Part shown: in pieces, positions 44,074 to 53,418 of the stretch
Layout of the letters: each line of letters starts with the position of its first letter
Position numbering within the stretch: the stretch's first letter is position 1
NCBI GenBank assembly: GCA_023250955.1
Contig: JAHEZQ010000017.1
Coordinates: forward strand, 1-64,000
Reading direction: 5' to 3'
Source: Melioribacter sp.
GTDB taxonomy: Bacteria > Bacteroidota > Ignavibacteria > Ignavibacteriales > Melioribacteraceae
DNA: 64,000 bases
Made by a program: the position numbers and the translations under genes
The notes under the pieces: generated by a model
What the model was told of the DNA's origin: nothing
Database searches by the model: none
The model's input: the letters and a program-made list of their open reading frames with translations, nothing else

Positions 44074-44793
44074 ATGAAGTCTAAAAGAAAATTTATTATA
44101 AAGTGCAATTCACTGCTGATTAAACATTTCGGAATTCCGAAGAGAAATAAAAAACTGCCGGATCCTCTTGATATGTTAATTGCTACAATCCTTTCACAAA
44201 ACACAAACGATAATAATTCTTTTAAGGCATACCAAAATCTGAAGAGTCATTATAAATCATGGGATGAACTGGTTAATGTAAAACGAGTTACGATTGAAAG
44301 TGTAATACGTGTTGCTGGATTAGCAAGACAAAAATCGGAAGCTATCAAGAAGCTTCTTGATTCGTTAAAGAAAAGCAGAAACATTTCCATTGACTTTATC
44401 AGACTATTAGATGACCATTCAGCAATAGAACGATTGACCAATTATAAAGGAATCGGTGTGAAAACCGCTAGCTGTGTTTTATTATTTTCTCTTGATAGAA
44501 ATGTATGTCCGGTTGATACTCACGTTCAAAGAACAACAAACAGAATTGGTATCGTTTCGGAAAAATCACCAGATAAAACTTTTTTTGCACTTAACAATAA
44601 TTTCCCAGATAAAATTGCTCATTCTTTTCATACAAATTTAATTCGATTAGGACGGAAGATTTGCACACCAACAAAACCGAGCTGTGGAATTTGTCCACTG
44701 CTTAAAATCTGCCACTATCCTGACAAAAATTTTGATCTAAAAAAAGAAGGATCCAAACGGGATTTTATGCTCTTAGATAACGTTAGTAATTGA
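44074..44793 (+). CDS. nth: Endonuclease III-type DNA glycosylase
   Basis: A 239-residue HhH-GPD base-excision repair protein. The helix-hairpin-helix GIGVKTASCVLL carries the catalytic Lys, and VDTHVQRTTNRIG the catalytic Asp. The C-terminal iron-sulfur motif is CTPTKPSCGICPLLKIC (C-X6-C-X2-C-X5-C), complete. The gene has its own position between a phosphomutase (divergent) and lpd. Confidence 0.9.
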   Translation: MKSKRKFIIKCNSLLIKHFGIPKRNKKLPDPLDMLIATILSQNTNDNNSFKAYQNLKSHYKSWDELVNVKRVTIESVIRVAGLARQKSEAIKKLLDSLKKSRNISIDFIRLLDDHSAIERLTNYKGIGVKTASCVLLFSLDRNVCPVDTHVQRTTNRIGIVSEKSPDKTFFALNNNFPDKIAHSFHTNLIRLGRKICTPTKPSCGICPLLKICHYPDKNFDLKKEGSKRDFMLLDNVSN

Positions 44794-44888
44794 ACGAACG
44801 TTACAGCAATCTTGTTTTTAAGTAAAAAGGGACTCAAGTTTGTTTTCAGAGCTCATATCTTTATATTTCGGCACAATTTCCAATCTGA

Positions 44889-46304
44889 ATGAGAGTTTCA
44901 TTGAGTAAACAGTACGATATTGCAATTCTTGGCGGAGGTCCGGGCGGATATGTAGCAGCAATTAGGGCAGCTCAGCTTGGCTTCAAAACTGTTGTAATTG
45001 ATAAAGATAATCTTGGTGGTATTTGTCTGAATTGGGGATGTATTCCTACCAAATCTTTGCTGAAGAATGCTGAGATATTTGACCTGATGAAAAATCATTC
45101 AAATGAATTTGGAATTTCTGTTCAAGGATTGAGTTTTGATTTTAATAAGATTATAAAAAGAAGCCGCGATATTTCAGACCGTATTACAAAAAATGTTGAA
45201 CTGCTAATCAAGAAAAATAAAATCGATCGAATACGCGGATACGGAAAGTTAGTTTCAAAAAATCAGATTGATATTTTTGATGGTAACAGCAAAAAGATTG
45301 ATTCTGTTTCATCTGAAAAAATTATTATTGCAACCGGTGCAAGACCGAAAGCTGTCCCGGCTATTCCTGTTGATAGAAAAAATATTATTACATCTACTGA
45401 AGCGATGAATTTACCGACACAGCCAAGAGAGTTAATTGTAATTGGTGCTGGTGCTATCGGAATTGAATTTGCATATTTCTATAATGTACTTGGTACAAAA
45501 GTTACAGTTATAGAAATGATGGATCAAATACTACCGGTTGAAGACCAAGAAGTTTCTGAAACTTTACACAGGAATTTTAAGAAACGGGGAATCGAAATTT
45601 ATACCTCGGCTAAAGTTGAAAAAGCAGAAGTAAAAGGGAATGAAGTAATTGTAACAATAGAGAAAGGCGGAAAGAAAATTGAATTGAAATCAGAAAAGGT
45701 TTTATGTGCAATCGGTGTTACAGGAAATGTTGAGGGATTTGGTCTTGAAGAATTAGGCGTTGATCTTTATAAAAATCATATTAAAGTAAATAAGAATACT
45801 TACGAAACAAATGTTCCCAGTATTTTTGCAATTGGTGATGCTATCGGGCCACCTTGGTTGGCACATGTTGCGTCGGCAGAAGGAATTCATTGTGTAGAGA
45901 TGATCAAAGGGAAGAATCCAAATCCGATTGACTATAATAATGTTCCCGGCTGCACTTATTGCAATCCTCAAGTTGCAAGTGTTGGAATGACAGAAGCTAA
46001 AGCACGTGAAAATGGGCATGAATTGAAAATCGGGAAATTTCCATTCATGGCAAGCGGAAAAGCATTTGCAGTTGGCGAGCGGGAAGGATTTGTTAAATTA
46101 ATCTTTGATGCAAAGTACGGCGAGCTTCTCGGCGCTCATATAATTGGACCGGAAGCAACAGAGTTGATTGCAGAATTAACTCTTGCAAAATCAATGGAAG
46201 CAACATTTGAAACAATAGTTAAAACAGTTCATGCTCATCCGACATTATCAGAATCAATAATGGAAGCGGCGGCTAACGCTTATGGCGAATCAATCCATAT
46301 ATAA
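44889..46304 (+). CDS. lpdA: Dihydrolipoyl dehydrogenase (E3)
   Basis: A 471-residue flavoprotein that re-oxidises lipoyl groups of 2-oxoacid dehydrogenase complexes with NAD+. The FAD site ILGGGPGGYVAAIRAAQLG lies at residues 13-31, the redox disulfide GGICLNWGCIPTK near 50, the NAD site VIGAGAIGIEFA near 180. The catalytic His-Glu pair is in HAHPTLSE near 450. It begins the lpd-lipB-E1-E2-lipA cluster and overlaps lipB by 23 bases. Confidence 0.95.
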   Translation: MRVSLSKQYDIAILGGGPGGYVAAIRAAQLGFKTVVIDKDNLGGICLNWGCIPTKSLLKNAEIFDLMKNHSNEFGISVQGLSFDFNKIIKRSRDISDRITKNVELLIKKNKIDRIRGYGKLVSKNQIDIFDGNSKKIDSVSSEKIIIATGARPKAVPAIPVDRKNIITSTEAMNLPTQPRELIVIGAGAIGIEFAYFYNVLGTKVTVIEMMDQILPVEDQEVSETLHRNFKKRGIEIYTSAKVEKAEVKGNEVIVTIEKGGKKIELKSEKVLCAIGVTGNVEGFGLEELGVDLYKNHIKVNKNTYETNVPSIFAIGDAIGPPWLAHVASAEGIHCVEMIKGKNPNPIDYNNVPGCTYCNPQVASVGMTEAKARENGHELKIGKFPFMASGKAFAVGEREGFVKLIFDAKYGELLGAHIIGPEATELIAELTLAKSMEATFETIVKTVHAHPTLSESIMEAAANAYGESIHI

Positions 46305-46992
46305 AATTTTTAATTATTCCGATCTTGGTAAGATTGATTATCAATCAGCATGGGATTTGCAGAAAGAAATTTTTGATCTCAGACTTCATAACAAAATTGA
46401 TGATACTTTTTTCTTGCTGGAACATCCTCATACTTATACTTTAGGTAAAGTTGCTGAGAAAGAAAATTTAATTAGCACTAATGAACAATTGAAGGAACTT
46501 GGAATCACCGTTTATGAAATTGACCGCGGCGGTGATATTACTTATCATGGACCAGGGCAGATTGTTGGTTATCCAATCATAAATTTAAGTGATTGGAAAG
46601 AAGATACACATGAATATTTACGAGCACTTGAAGAAGTTATTATTAGAACTTGTGCAGAGTATGGATTGAGTACAAATCGAAATCCAAAATATACGGGAGT
46701 ATGGTTGGGAGAAAGAAAAATTGCAGCTATTGGAATTAAAGTTAGCAGATGGATTACAATGCACGGGTTTGCTTTCAATGTGAACACTGATTTAAATTAT
46801 TTCGGCGGAATAATTCCATGCGGAATTAAAGATAAAGATGTTACTTCGCTCCAGCGCGAACTCCGTAAAGAAATTGAAATTGATGAAGTGAAAGAAAAAC
46901 TTGTTAAGAACTTTCAAAATATTTTTGGTTATACTAAATTCATCATTAAAGAAAAAAGTAGTTACATAAAAGAGTTTGAAAAGATATCCTAG
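46282..46992 (+). CDS. lipB: Octanoyltransferase LipB
   Basis: A 236-residue enzyme that moves octanoyl from acyl-carrier protein to lipoyl domains. Motifs DRGGDITYHGPGQIVGYPI near residue 80 and GVWLGERKIAAIGIK near 140 with the catalytic Lys are present, and HGFAFNVNTDLNYFGGIIPCGI holds the active cysteine. Start ATG 46282 lies inside the lpd end, so translation is probably coupled. LipA is five genes down in the same cluster. Confidence 0.94.
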   Translation: MANQSIYKIFNYSDLGKIDYQSAWDLQKEIFDLRLHNKIDDTFFLLEHPHTYTLGKVAEKENLISTNEQLKELGITVYEIDRGGDITYHGPGQIVGYPIINLSDWKEDTHEYLRALEEVIIRTCAEYGLSTNRNPKYTGVWLGERKIAAIGIKVSRWITMHGFAFNVNTDLNYFGGIIPCGIKDKDVTSLQRELRKEIEIDEVKEKLVKNFQNIFGYTKFIIKEKSSYIKEFEKIS

Positions 46993-47059
46993 TGACGAAG
47001 TGTTTTGGTGGTTATAATTTTACCACAAAACTCTAAGACACAAAGAAAGGAATAGATAA

Positions 47060-49144
47060 ATGGCAAAAGAAAAAATAGAAACTGCTATAGATAAAAGTAA
47101 TGGTACGACTCCCACTGGTAAATTAGATTCATTTGGTGGAATGACGAAAGATGAATTAATGAATGTACTTCGTATTATGAATCTTTCCCGTACGATGGAT
47201 ATTAAAGTGATGAATCTACTTAAACAAGGTAAAGCATTTTTCCATATTGCCGGTGCAGGACATGAAGCTACACAGGTTGCTTTCGGGCTTGCAATGAAAA
47301 AAGGTACTGACTGGGCTTTCCCTTATTACAGAGATATGGGTTTTATGTTAACTCTTGGCATGAAACCGGAAGATGCATTCTTAGCATTTACAGGAAAAGG
47401 TGATGACCCGCTTACAGGTTCGCGACAAATGCCTTGTCATTGGTCCTCAAAAGAGTTTAATGTGCCCACGCAATCAAGTCCTACGGGAACACAATTTCTT
47501 CAAGCAGTTGGTGCAGCAATGGCAATGCGGAAAAAAGGAATCAATGGGGTTGTTTATGTAAGCAGCGGTGAAGGAACAACATCTCAAGGAGAATTTCACG
47601 AAGCCGTTAACTGGGCATCCCGCGAAAAACTTCCGGTTGTTTTTGTAATTCAAAATAATAAGTGGGCTATTTCTGTCCCTGTTCAAAATCAAACAGCCGG
47701 CAAGAATGCATCCATTCTTGAAATGACGAAAGGTTATGAAAATCTTCTTCGTATTGAAGTAGATGGAACGGATTTCCTCCAAGTGAATGCTGCCGCACAA
47801 TCAGCGTTTAAGAATGCAAGACAAGGAAGAGGTCCTGCATTAGTTGAAGCACACGTTGTAAGATTGTTTTCGCATTCTTCATCAGATGATCAGAAAAAAT
47901 ATAGACCGAATGATTCATTACAAGAAGATTTGAAAAAAGATCCAATTGAAGTATTAGTAAATGTTTTAAAGAAAAAAGAAATATTAAATGATCTAGCTTA
48001 CACAGAATTTAAAAAAGAAATTTCTAATCATGTGAACGAAGCAGCTGATTGGGCTTTGAAACAAGAAGAACCAAAACCAGAAACAGCAATTAGATATGTT
48101 CTTGATGAGTCCGGCAAGAAAGATCGGCTCGATTACGAAAAAGGGAAGATCGAAGGAAAATCTGTTGTACTGGTTGACGCGATTAATCATGCATTAAAAG
48201 AAGAAATGGATCGTAATAATAAGATTTATGTTTTTGGTGAGGATGTCTCAGACGGCAAGGGCGGTGTTTTCACTTCTACAAAAGGTCTCTCAACAAAATT
48301 TGGCAACGATAGAGTATTTAATTCGCCCCTTGCCGAGGCAAGTATTGTAGGAGTTGCGATAGGTATGGCATTGAGTGGATTGAAACCATGCGTTGAAATT
48401 CAATTTGGAGATTATATTTGGCCGGCGTTCATGCAGTTCCGCGATGAAATGGTAATGTATCGTTACCGTTCTAATAATTTGTTTGAAGCTCCGGTAGTTA
48501 CGCGAGTTGCTGTTGGCGGTTATATTCACGGCGGGTTGTATCACAGCCAGAACATCGAGGGATTTTTTGCTCACATGCCGGGATTATTAATTGCATATCC
48601 TTCCAATGCTTCAGACGCAAAAGGTTTGTTGAAAACCGCGCTGCGGTTAAACGATCCTGTCCTTTTCTTAGAGCACAAAGGTTTGTACCGTCAAAGTTAT
48701 GCTTCTTCAGTTGAACCTGATGCTGATTATTTATTACCATTTGGGAAAGCGAAAGTAGTTAGAGAAGGTAATGATCTTTCAATTATTACTTACGGTGCAA
48801 TGGTTCATGAATCCAACTTTGCTGTTAAGAAATTAGAAGATGACGGATACTCTGTAGAAATTATTGATATAAGAACAATAGCACCGCTTGATGTTGATAC
48901 AATTTATAAGTCGGTAAGGAAAACGGGAAAAGCAATTGTTATTCATGAAGATACTTTAACAGCTGGGTTCGGTGCTGAGATTGCAGCGCTAATAACTGAA
49001 AATTGTTTTGAATCTTTAGATGGACCTGTAAGAAGAATAGGTGCTCTAGATGCGCCAATTCCTTTTGCGCCAAATTTAGAACATGAAATTCTTCCAACAA
49101 GAGAAAAAATTTATAAATCGTTAAAAGATTTATTAGAATACTAA
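47060..49144 (+). CDS. 2-oxoacid dehydrogenase E1, fused alpha and beta
   Basis: A 694-residue single-chain thiamine-diphosphate E1. The alpha half (about 30-350) has HIAGAGHEATQVA, RDMGFML and the ThDP motif SGEGTTSQGEFHEAVNWASREKLPVVFVIQNN (GEG replaces GDG; shown in parts). The beta half (about 370-694) has FGEDVSDGKGGVF, RVFNSPLAEASIVGVAIGMAL and DIRTIAPLDVDTI. Fused alpha-beta E1 chains are common in Bacteroidota-related bacteria. Substrate may be pyruvate or branched-chain 2-oxoacids. AAAGAAAGGAAT before the ATG is derived from an intergenic repeat-like tract. Confidence 0.9.
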   Translation: MAKEKIETAIDKSNGTTPTGKLDSFGGMTKDELMNVLRIMNLSRTMDIKVMNLLKQGKAFFHIAGAGHEATQVAFGLAMKKGTDWAFPYYRDMGFMLTLGMKPEDAFLAFTGKGDDPLTGSRQMPCHWSSKEFNVPTQSSPTGTQFLQAVGAAMAMRKKGINGVVYVSSGEGTTSQGEFHEAVNWASREKLPVVFVIQNNKWAISVPVQNQTAGKNASILEMTKGYENLLRIEVDGTDFLQVNAAAQSAFKNARQGRGPALVEAHVVRLFSHSSSDDQKKYRPNDSLQEDLKKDPIEVLVNVLKKKEILNDLAYTEFKKEISNHVNEAADWALKQEEPKPETAIRYVLDESGKKDRLDYEKGKIEGKSVVLVDAINHALKEEMDRNNKIYVFGEDVSDGKGGVFTSTKGLSTKFGNDRVFNSPLAEASIVGVAIGMALSGLKPCVEIQFGDYIWPAFMQFRDEMVMYRYRSNNLFEAPVVTRVAVGGYIHGGLYHSQNIEGFFAHMPGLLIAYPSNASDAKGLLKTALRLNDPVLFLEHKGLYRQSYASSVEPDADYLLPFGKAKVVREGNDLSIITYGAMVHESNFAVKKLEDDGYSVEIIDIRTIAPLDVDTIYKSVRKTGKAIVIHEDTLTAGFGAEIAALITENCFESLDGPVRRIGALDAPIPFAPNLEHEILPTREKIYKSLKDLLEY

Positions 49145-49150
49145 ATAATT

Positions 49151-49226
49151 GTCATTCCGGTTCCGATGAAAATCGGAAGAGAAATCTTTATAAGATTTCT
49201 CAGTCACTTCACTCCTTCGAAATGAC
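49151..49226. repeat. Two-hairpin structured element between E1 and E2
   Basis: Outer ends are GTCATTCCGG (49151-49160) and TCGAAATGAC (49217-49226), imperfect inverted repeats. Inside are two perfect adjoining hairpins: TTCCGAT-GAAA-ATCGGAA (49161-49178, a GAAA loop) and GAGAAATCTT-TAT-AAGATTTCTC (49179-49201). It looks like a small palindromic interspersed element within the operon. Confidence 0.7.
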
Positions 49227-49256
49227 ATGATGTAAAAGAATGAATCGGAGAAGAAA

Positions 49257-50819
49257 ATGAAAGTTGATATTGTAATGCCCAAAATGGGTGAGAGTATTAA
49301 TGAAGGAACGTTGATTAAATGGCATAAGAAAAATGGTGATCAAGTTAAGAGAGACGAAATTATCTATGAGATAAGTACTGATAAAGTTGATACGGAAATT
49401 CCTTCGCCAGAAAACGGAGTATTAGTTGATATTAAAGTTTTTGAACAAGAAACTGTAGAAGTAGGAACAATTGTAGCTGTGATCGAAACGAATGGTGAAG
49501 TCTCCTCAGTTCCGGTAGAAAGTAAGAAAAAAGAAATTCCTTCTACAACACAAGTAGGTGGTGAACTGATTGAAGTACCAATGCCAAAGATGGGTGAATC
49601 TGTTATGGAAGGGACAATACTGAAGTGGCATAAAAAGGTAGGCGATAAAGTTAAACGTGATGAGATTATTTTTGAAATAAGTACTGACAAAGTTGATACT
49701 GAAGTTCCTTCTCCTATAGACGGAACACTCGCAGAAATTTTATTTGGTGAAAACTCAACAGTAGAAGTTGGAGTTACAATTGCAAAAATATCTTCGAGCG
49801 GTGGAATAGTTAAACCAAAATTCGATCAAAAAAAAGAGCATGAGCAAGAAATAAAAACTGTAACTACTTTCAGTCCAAAGCAAACGATTGTTACTTCAAA
49901 CAGATTTTATTCTCCACTTGTTTTAAGTATTGCCCGCACTGAAGGAATTTCTATGAGTGAATTGGAAACTATACCGGGCAGCGGAATTGGTGGGAGATTA
50001 TCTAAAAAAGATCTTCTCAATTATATTCAAAGCGGAAAGATCAAAAGTGATTCATCCACTAATGTAGAATTAGTTTCTCTTTCGTCAACTCCTTCACAAA
50101 AAAGTACTTCTGGGCAAAGAGAAGAAATTATACCGATGGATAATATTCGCCAGAGAATTATGCATCACATGCTGAATAGCAAAAATACTTCAGTACATGT
50201 TTCCGCTATGATTGAAGTGGATATGTCACGCATTTACAATTTTATTGAAAAAAACCGTGATACATTTGCTAATGAAGGCATTAAACTAACTTATATGCCG
50301 TTCATTTCTTTTGCTGTGATAAAAGGATTGAAAGAATTTCCATTGATGAATGCTTCGATTGATGGTAACAATATCGTAATGAAGAAATATATTAACCTGG
50401 GTATTGCTGTTGCAGTTGAACCAAACGGATTGATTGTACCTAATATTAAAAATGCTGATGAGAGAAACATACGCGGACTTGCAAAATCCATTGCAGATAT
50501 TGGAAACCGGGCGCGGACGAAAAAACTTGTTCCAGATGATATCGTTGAAGGAACATTTTCAATAACAAATTATGGAGTATTTGGTTCTTTGTTCGGCACA
50601 CCAATCATCAATCAACCGGAAGTTGGGATACTTGGTGTTGGTGCAGTTACTAAGAAACCGGTTGTAGTTGAGAATGATGGAATAGAAAGCATTGCAATCA
50701 AACCGATGATGTATCTTTCGCTAAGTCACGATCACCGTCTTGTGGATGGGATGCTCGGTGGGAAATTTCTAAAATCAGTAAAAGATACTTTAGAAAATTT
50801 TGATATAAGTATTGTCTAA
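49257..50819 (+). CDS. Dihydrolipoamide acyltransferase (E2), two lipoyl domains
   Basis: A 520-residue E2 core. Two lipoyl domains, each with EISTDKVDTE(I/V)PSP carrying the lipoylated Lys, lie at about residues 1-78 and 100-180. A peripheral subunit-binding domain follows near 220-260 (SPLVLSIARTEGISMSELETIPGSG, in part), then the catalytic domain with LSHDHRLVDG near 485, including the active His. Because lipB and lipA flank it, lipoate attachment is handled within the cluster. Confidence 0.95.
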   Translation: MKVDIVMPKMGESINEGTLIKWHKKNGDQVKRDEIIYEISTDKVDTEIPSPENGVLVDIKVFEQETVEVGTIVAVIETNGEVSSVPVESKKKEIPSTTQVGGELIEVPMPKMGESVMEGTILKWHKKVGDKVKRDEIIFEISTDKVDTEVPSPIDGTLAEILFGENSTVEVGVTIAKISSSGGIVKPKFDQKKEHEQEIKTVTTFSPKQTIVTSNRFYSPLVLSIARTEGISMSELETIPGSGIGGRLSKKDLLNYIQSGKIKSDSSTNVELVSLSSTPSQKSTSGQREEIIPMDNIRQRIMHHMLNSKNTSVHVSAMIEVDMSRIYNFIEKNRDTFANEGIKLTYMPFISFAVIKGLKEFPLMNASIDGNNIVMKKYINLGIAVAVEPNGLIVPNIKNADERNIRGLAKSIADIGNRARTKKLVPDDIVEGTFSITNYGVFGSLFGTPIINQPEVGILGVGAVTKKPVVVENDGIESIAIKPMMYLSLSHDHRLVDGMLGGKFLKSVKDTLENFDISIV

Positions 50820-50853
50820 GATTAAGATCAAGAGCAAGAAGGGGAAAGGATAA

Positions 50854-51759
50854 ATGATTAATCAACACCAGAAAAAATTTGCAGAAGTAATTGAAAAGGT
50901 GAGACCGGAGCTTGGTAAACGTCCCGACTGGTTAAAAGTCCGTTTACCAACCGGACAAAATTATAAAGATGTTCACGAGCTGATGCGCAAATCAAAATTG
51001 AATACGGTTTGTGAGGAAGCAAAGTGCCCAAATCTTGCAGAGTGCTGGAACAACAGAACGGCAACATTTATGATCTTGGGTGATACTTGTACCCGAAGTT
51101 GCGGATTCTGTAATGTTAAAACCGGAATTCCTAATGAATTAGATTTTGATGAACCACGCCGGGTTGCTGAATCTGTAGAAGCATTAAATCTCAAACATGT
51201 TGTTATCACATCAGTGGATCGCGATGAACTTAAAGACGGCGGTGCTTCAATATTTTCTGAAACTGTCCGATTAGTTCGAGAGAAAATGCCAAATACGACC
51301 ATTGAAATTTTAATTCCCGATTTCAAAGGTGAAGAATTTTCGTTCAATATTATTTTAGAAAACCCGCCGGACATTCTTAACCATAATCTTGAAACAGTTC
51401 ATCGTCTTTATCATGGTGTACGTCCTCAAGCAAAGTACAATCGTAGTTTGGAATTAATAAGTTGGTTCAAGAAACACAATCTTAGAACGAAAAGTGGAAT
51501 TATGGTTGGCATTGGCGAAACAAAAGAAGAAGTTGTTGAATTGATTAACGATCTCTATAATCATGGTTGTGATATAATGACAATTGGTCAGTATCTTCAA
51601 CCCACAAAAAATCATTTACCTGTCCATCGCTTTGTTTCACCTGATGAATTTAGGTTTTACAAAGATTACGGACTAGGGATTGGACTTAAGGCAGTTGAAT
51701 CATCACCATTAGTTAGAAGCTCCTACCATGCAGATAAACATGCAGAATTAATTCCCTAG
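50854..51759 (+). CDS. lipA: Lipoyl synthase
   Basis: A 301-residue radical SAM enzyme that inserts sulfur into octanoyl groups on lipoyl domains. The auxiliary cluster motif CEEAKCPNLAECW (CX4CX5C) is near residue 50, the radical SAM motif CTRSCGFC near 80, and the conserved C-terminal RSSYHAD is intact. The RBS GGGGAAAGGA is strong. It closes the lpd-lipB-E1-E2-lipA cluster. Confidence 0.96.
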   Translation: MINQHQKKFAEVIEKVRPELGKRPDWLKVRLPTGQNYKDVHELMRKSKLNTVCEEAKCPNLAECWNNRTATFMILGDTCTRSCGFCNVKTGIPNELDFDEPRRVAESVEALNLKHVVITSVDRDELKDGGASIFSETVRLVREKMPNTTIEILIPDFKGEEFSFNIILENPPDILNHNLETVHRLYHGVRPQAKYNRSLELISWFKKHNLRTKSGIMVGIGETKEEVVELINDLYNHGCDIMTIGQYLQPTKNHLPVHRFVSPDEFRFYKDYGLGIGLKAVESSPLVRSSYHADKHAELIP

Positions 51760-51961
51760 TTTTTATACTCTGATATTCTCATACAACAGGTATCTTTCTC
51801 AAAATTGAAAATCCGACTAATTGTCCTTTAGACTATATTAATAATTTATTTAGATGACTTCGTTTTTCGGAAATAATCCTTATTTTTGAATCGTTCAAAA
51901 AGATATAAATAAATAATTCTGGCACGTTAGTTACTCATATTTTGAACGAAATAGATATCTT

Positions 51962-52054
51962 ATGAATAAATTACTTATTGAAATAAATAAATTAAATAAA
52001 CCATTGAGAGAAGGTTATAGCAATGCTGTAACCTTTTTTTGTTTAATAAGCTGA
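51962..52054 (+). CDS. Possible 30-codon leader peptide before korDABC
   Basis: ATG 51962 to TGA 52054, starting MNKLLIEINKLNKPL, ending 9 bases before the start of the ferredoxin gene. The terminator-like hairpin at 52011 lies within its last third, an arrangement compatible with attenuation. It lacks a clear ribosome-binding site and may be chance; confidence is low. Confidence 0.25.
   Translation: MNKLLIEINKLNKPLREGYSNAVTFFCLIS
52011..52040 (+). terminator. Rho-independent terminator-like hairpin (lipA end or korD attenuator)
   Basis: AAGGTTA (52011-52017) and TAACCTT (52029-52035) flank an extended inner pairing AGCA/TGCT, giving about 12 paired positions, followed by a T run. It lies 24 bases before the korD start, so it could end readthrough from upstream or act in the leader. 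Confidence 0.75.
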
Positions 52055-52063
52055 GGTTAATTC

Positions 52064-52351
52064 ATGGCAAAAGTAAAAGGGGATATCTTAATAGATATCG
52101 AGAAATGTAAAGGATGTGAACTTTGCGCAGCAGCCTGCCCACAAGAATCACTGGAACTTTCTCGCAAATTGAACTCGAAGGGTTATCATTACATTGTAAA
52201 GATAGAAGATAATTGTACAGGTTGTACAAATTGTGCTTTAGTTTGTCCGGATGGAATAATTAAAGTATATCGTAAAACAGATAGAAAGACTGAAAATATT
52301 GCAACAATTACAAATGTGACTCGTGATATAACATTGACGGTGAACTCATGA
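52064..52351 (+). CDS. korD: 2-oxoacid:ferredoxin oxidoreductase, ferredoxin (delta) subunit
   Basis: A 95-residue 2x[4Fe-4S] ferredoxin-like subunit. Cluster motifs are CKGCELCAAACP and CTGCTNCALVCP, both complete CX2CX2CX3CP. It feeds electrons from the catalytic subunits to soluble ferredoxin. Start ATG 52064 has GAGG upstream. Its stop overlaps the alpha subunit start (ATGA). Confidence 0.93.
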   Translation: MAKVKGDILIDIEKCKGCELCAAACPQESLELSRKLNSKGYHYIVKIEDNCTGCTNCALVCPDGIIKVYRKTDRKTENIATITNVTRDITLTVNS

Positions 52352-53418
52352 AAGAATTAAAATTGATGAAAGGGAATGAGGCTCTTGCTGAAGCTGCAAT
52401 ACTTGCAGGCTGCGATGGTTATTTTGGCTATCCAATAACACCTCAATCAGAAATTTTAGAATACTTAGCACTTGAAGCAAAAAAGAGAACTGGGATGGTT
52501 GTCCTTCAGGCTGAAAGTGAAGTTGCGGCAATCAACATGATTTACGGCGCTGCAGGTACTGGTAAGAAAGTTATGACATCTTCATCATCACCAGGAATAA
52601 GTCTGATGCAGGAAGGAATTTCATACATTGCTTGTGCTGAACTTCCATGCTTGCTTGTTAATGTAGTTCGCGGCGGTCCCGGACTCGGAACAATCCAGCC
52701 ATCGCAGGGTGATTATTTTCAAGCTGTAAAAGGTGGAGGACACGGTGATTATAAATTGATTGTTCTTGCACCTTCAACGGTTCAGGAAATGGTTGATCAC
52801 GTTAAGTTAGGATTTGATCTTGCTTTCAAATGGAGAAATCCTGTAATGATCTTAACAGATGGTGCACTAGGACAAATGATGGAAAAAGTCCAACTACCGG
52901 CACAGTTACCGAGATCAACTGAAGCTCCATCATGGGCAACTGTCGGTAAACCAAAAACACGCGAAAGAAATATTTTAACTTCGTTGCATATTCAACCCGA
53001 TAAAATGCAGGATATAAATCTTCATCTGCAAAAGAAGTACAGTGATATTGAGAAAGAGGAAATTAGATTTGAAAAATATGAGTGTGATGATGCAGAAATT
53101 ATTTTAGTTGCATTCGGATTAGTAGCTCGTGTTTGTCAAAAGGCTGCACAGTTTGCAAGAGAAAAAGGAATTAAAGTTGGTGTATTCAGACCAATTACAT
53201 TATTCCCTTATCCGTACAAAGAATTAAATAAATTGGCTGATCAAGCTAAAGGAATTTTAACTGTTGAGATGAACGCCGGCCAAATGGTTGAAGATGTACG
53301 CCTCGCTGTTAATGGAAAAATACCGGTAGAATTTCTTGGAAGAATGGGTGGAATTATACCGACTCCGGAAGAAATTCTACACAAGCTGGAAGAAAAATTT
53401 GTAGGAGAAATGGTATGA
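52348..53418 (+). CDS. korA: 2-oxoacid:ferredoxin oxidoreductase, alpha subunit
   Basis: A 356-residue alpha subunit of the four-subunit KorABCD/VorABCD type, without the fused gamma domain that the enzyme at 10459 has. GYPITPQSEILEYL at about residues 28-41 and QAESEVAAINMIYGAAGTGKK, with SSSPGISLMQEGISY, are typical. It overlaps korD and korB by 4 bases each. The substrate (2-oxoglutarate, 2-oxoisovalerate) cannot be chosen by eye. Confidence 0.9.
   Translation: MKELKLMKGNEALAEAAILAGCDGYFGYPITPQSEILEYLALEAKKRTGMVVLQAESEVAAINMIYGAAGTGKKVMTSSSSPGISLMQEGISYIACAELPCLLVNVVRGGPGLGTIQPSQGDYFQAVKGGGHGDYKLIVLAPSTVQEMVDHVKLGFDLAFKWRNPVMILTDGALGQMMEKVQLPAQLPRSTEAPSWATVGKPKTRERNILTSLHIQPDKMQDINLHLQKKYSDIEKEEIRFEKYECDDAEIILVAFGLVARVCQKAAQFAREKGIKVGVFRPITLFPYPYKELNKLADQAKGILTVEMNAGQMVEDVRLAVNGKIPVEFLGRMGGIIPTPEEILHKLEEKFVGEMV

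Larger units (their letters stand above)
51760..52063. other. Intergenic region with terminator-like hairpin and a short ORF
   Basis: Apart from the hairpin at 52011-52040 and a 30-codon ORF at 51962-52054, this gap is AT-rich and shows no gene. It separates lipA from the ferredoxin oxidoreductase operon. Confidence 0.7.

Noticed and set aside
48290-48740. Antisense ORFs within the E1 gene
   Set aside because: They are shadows of a strongly conserved coding region and lack domain patterns.
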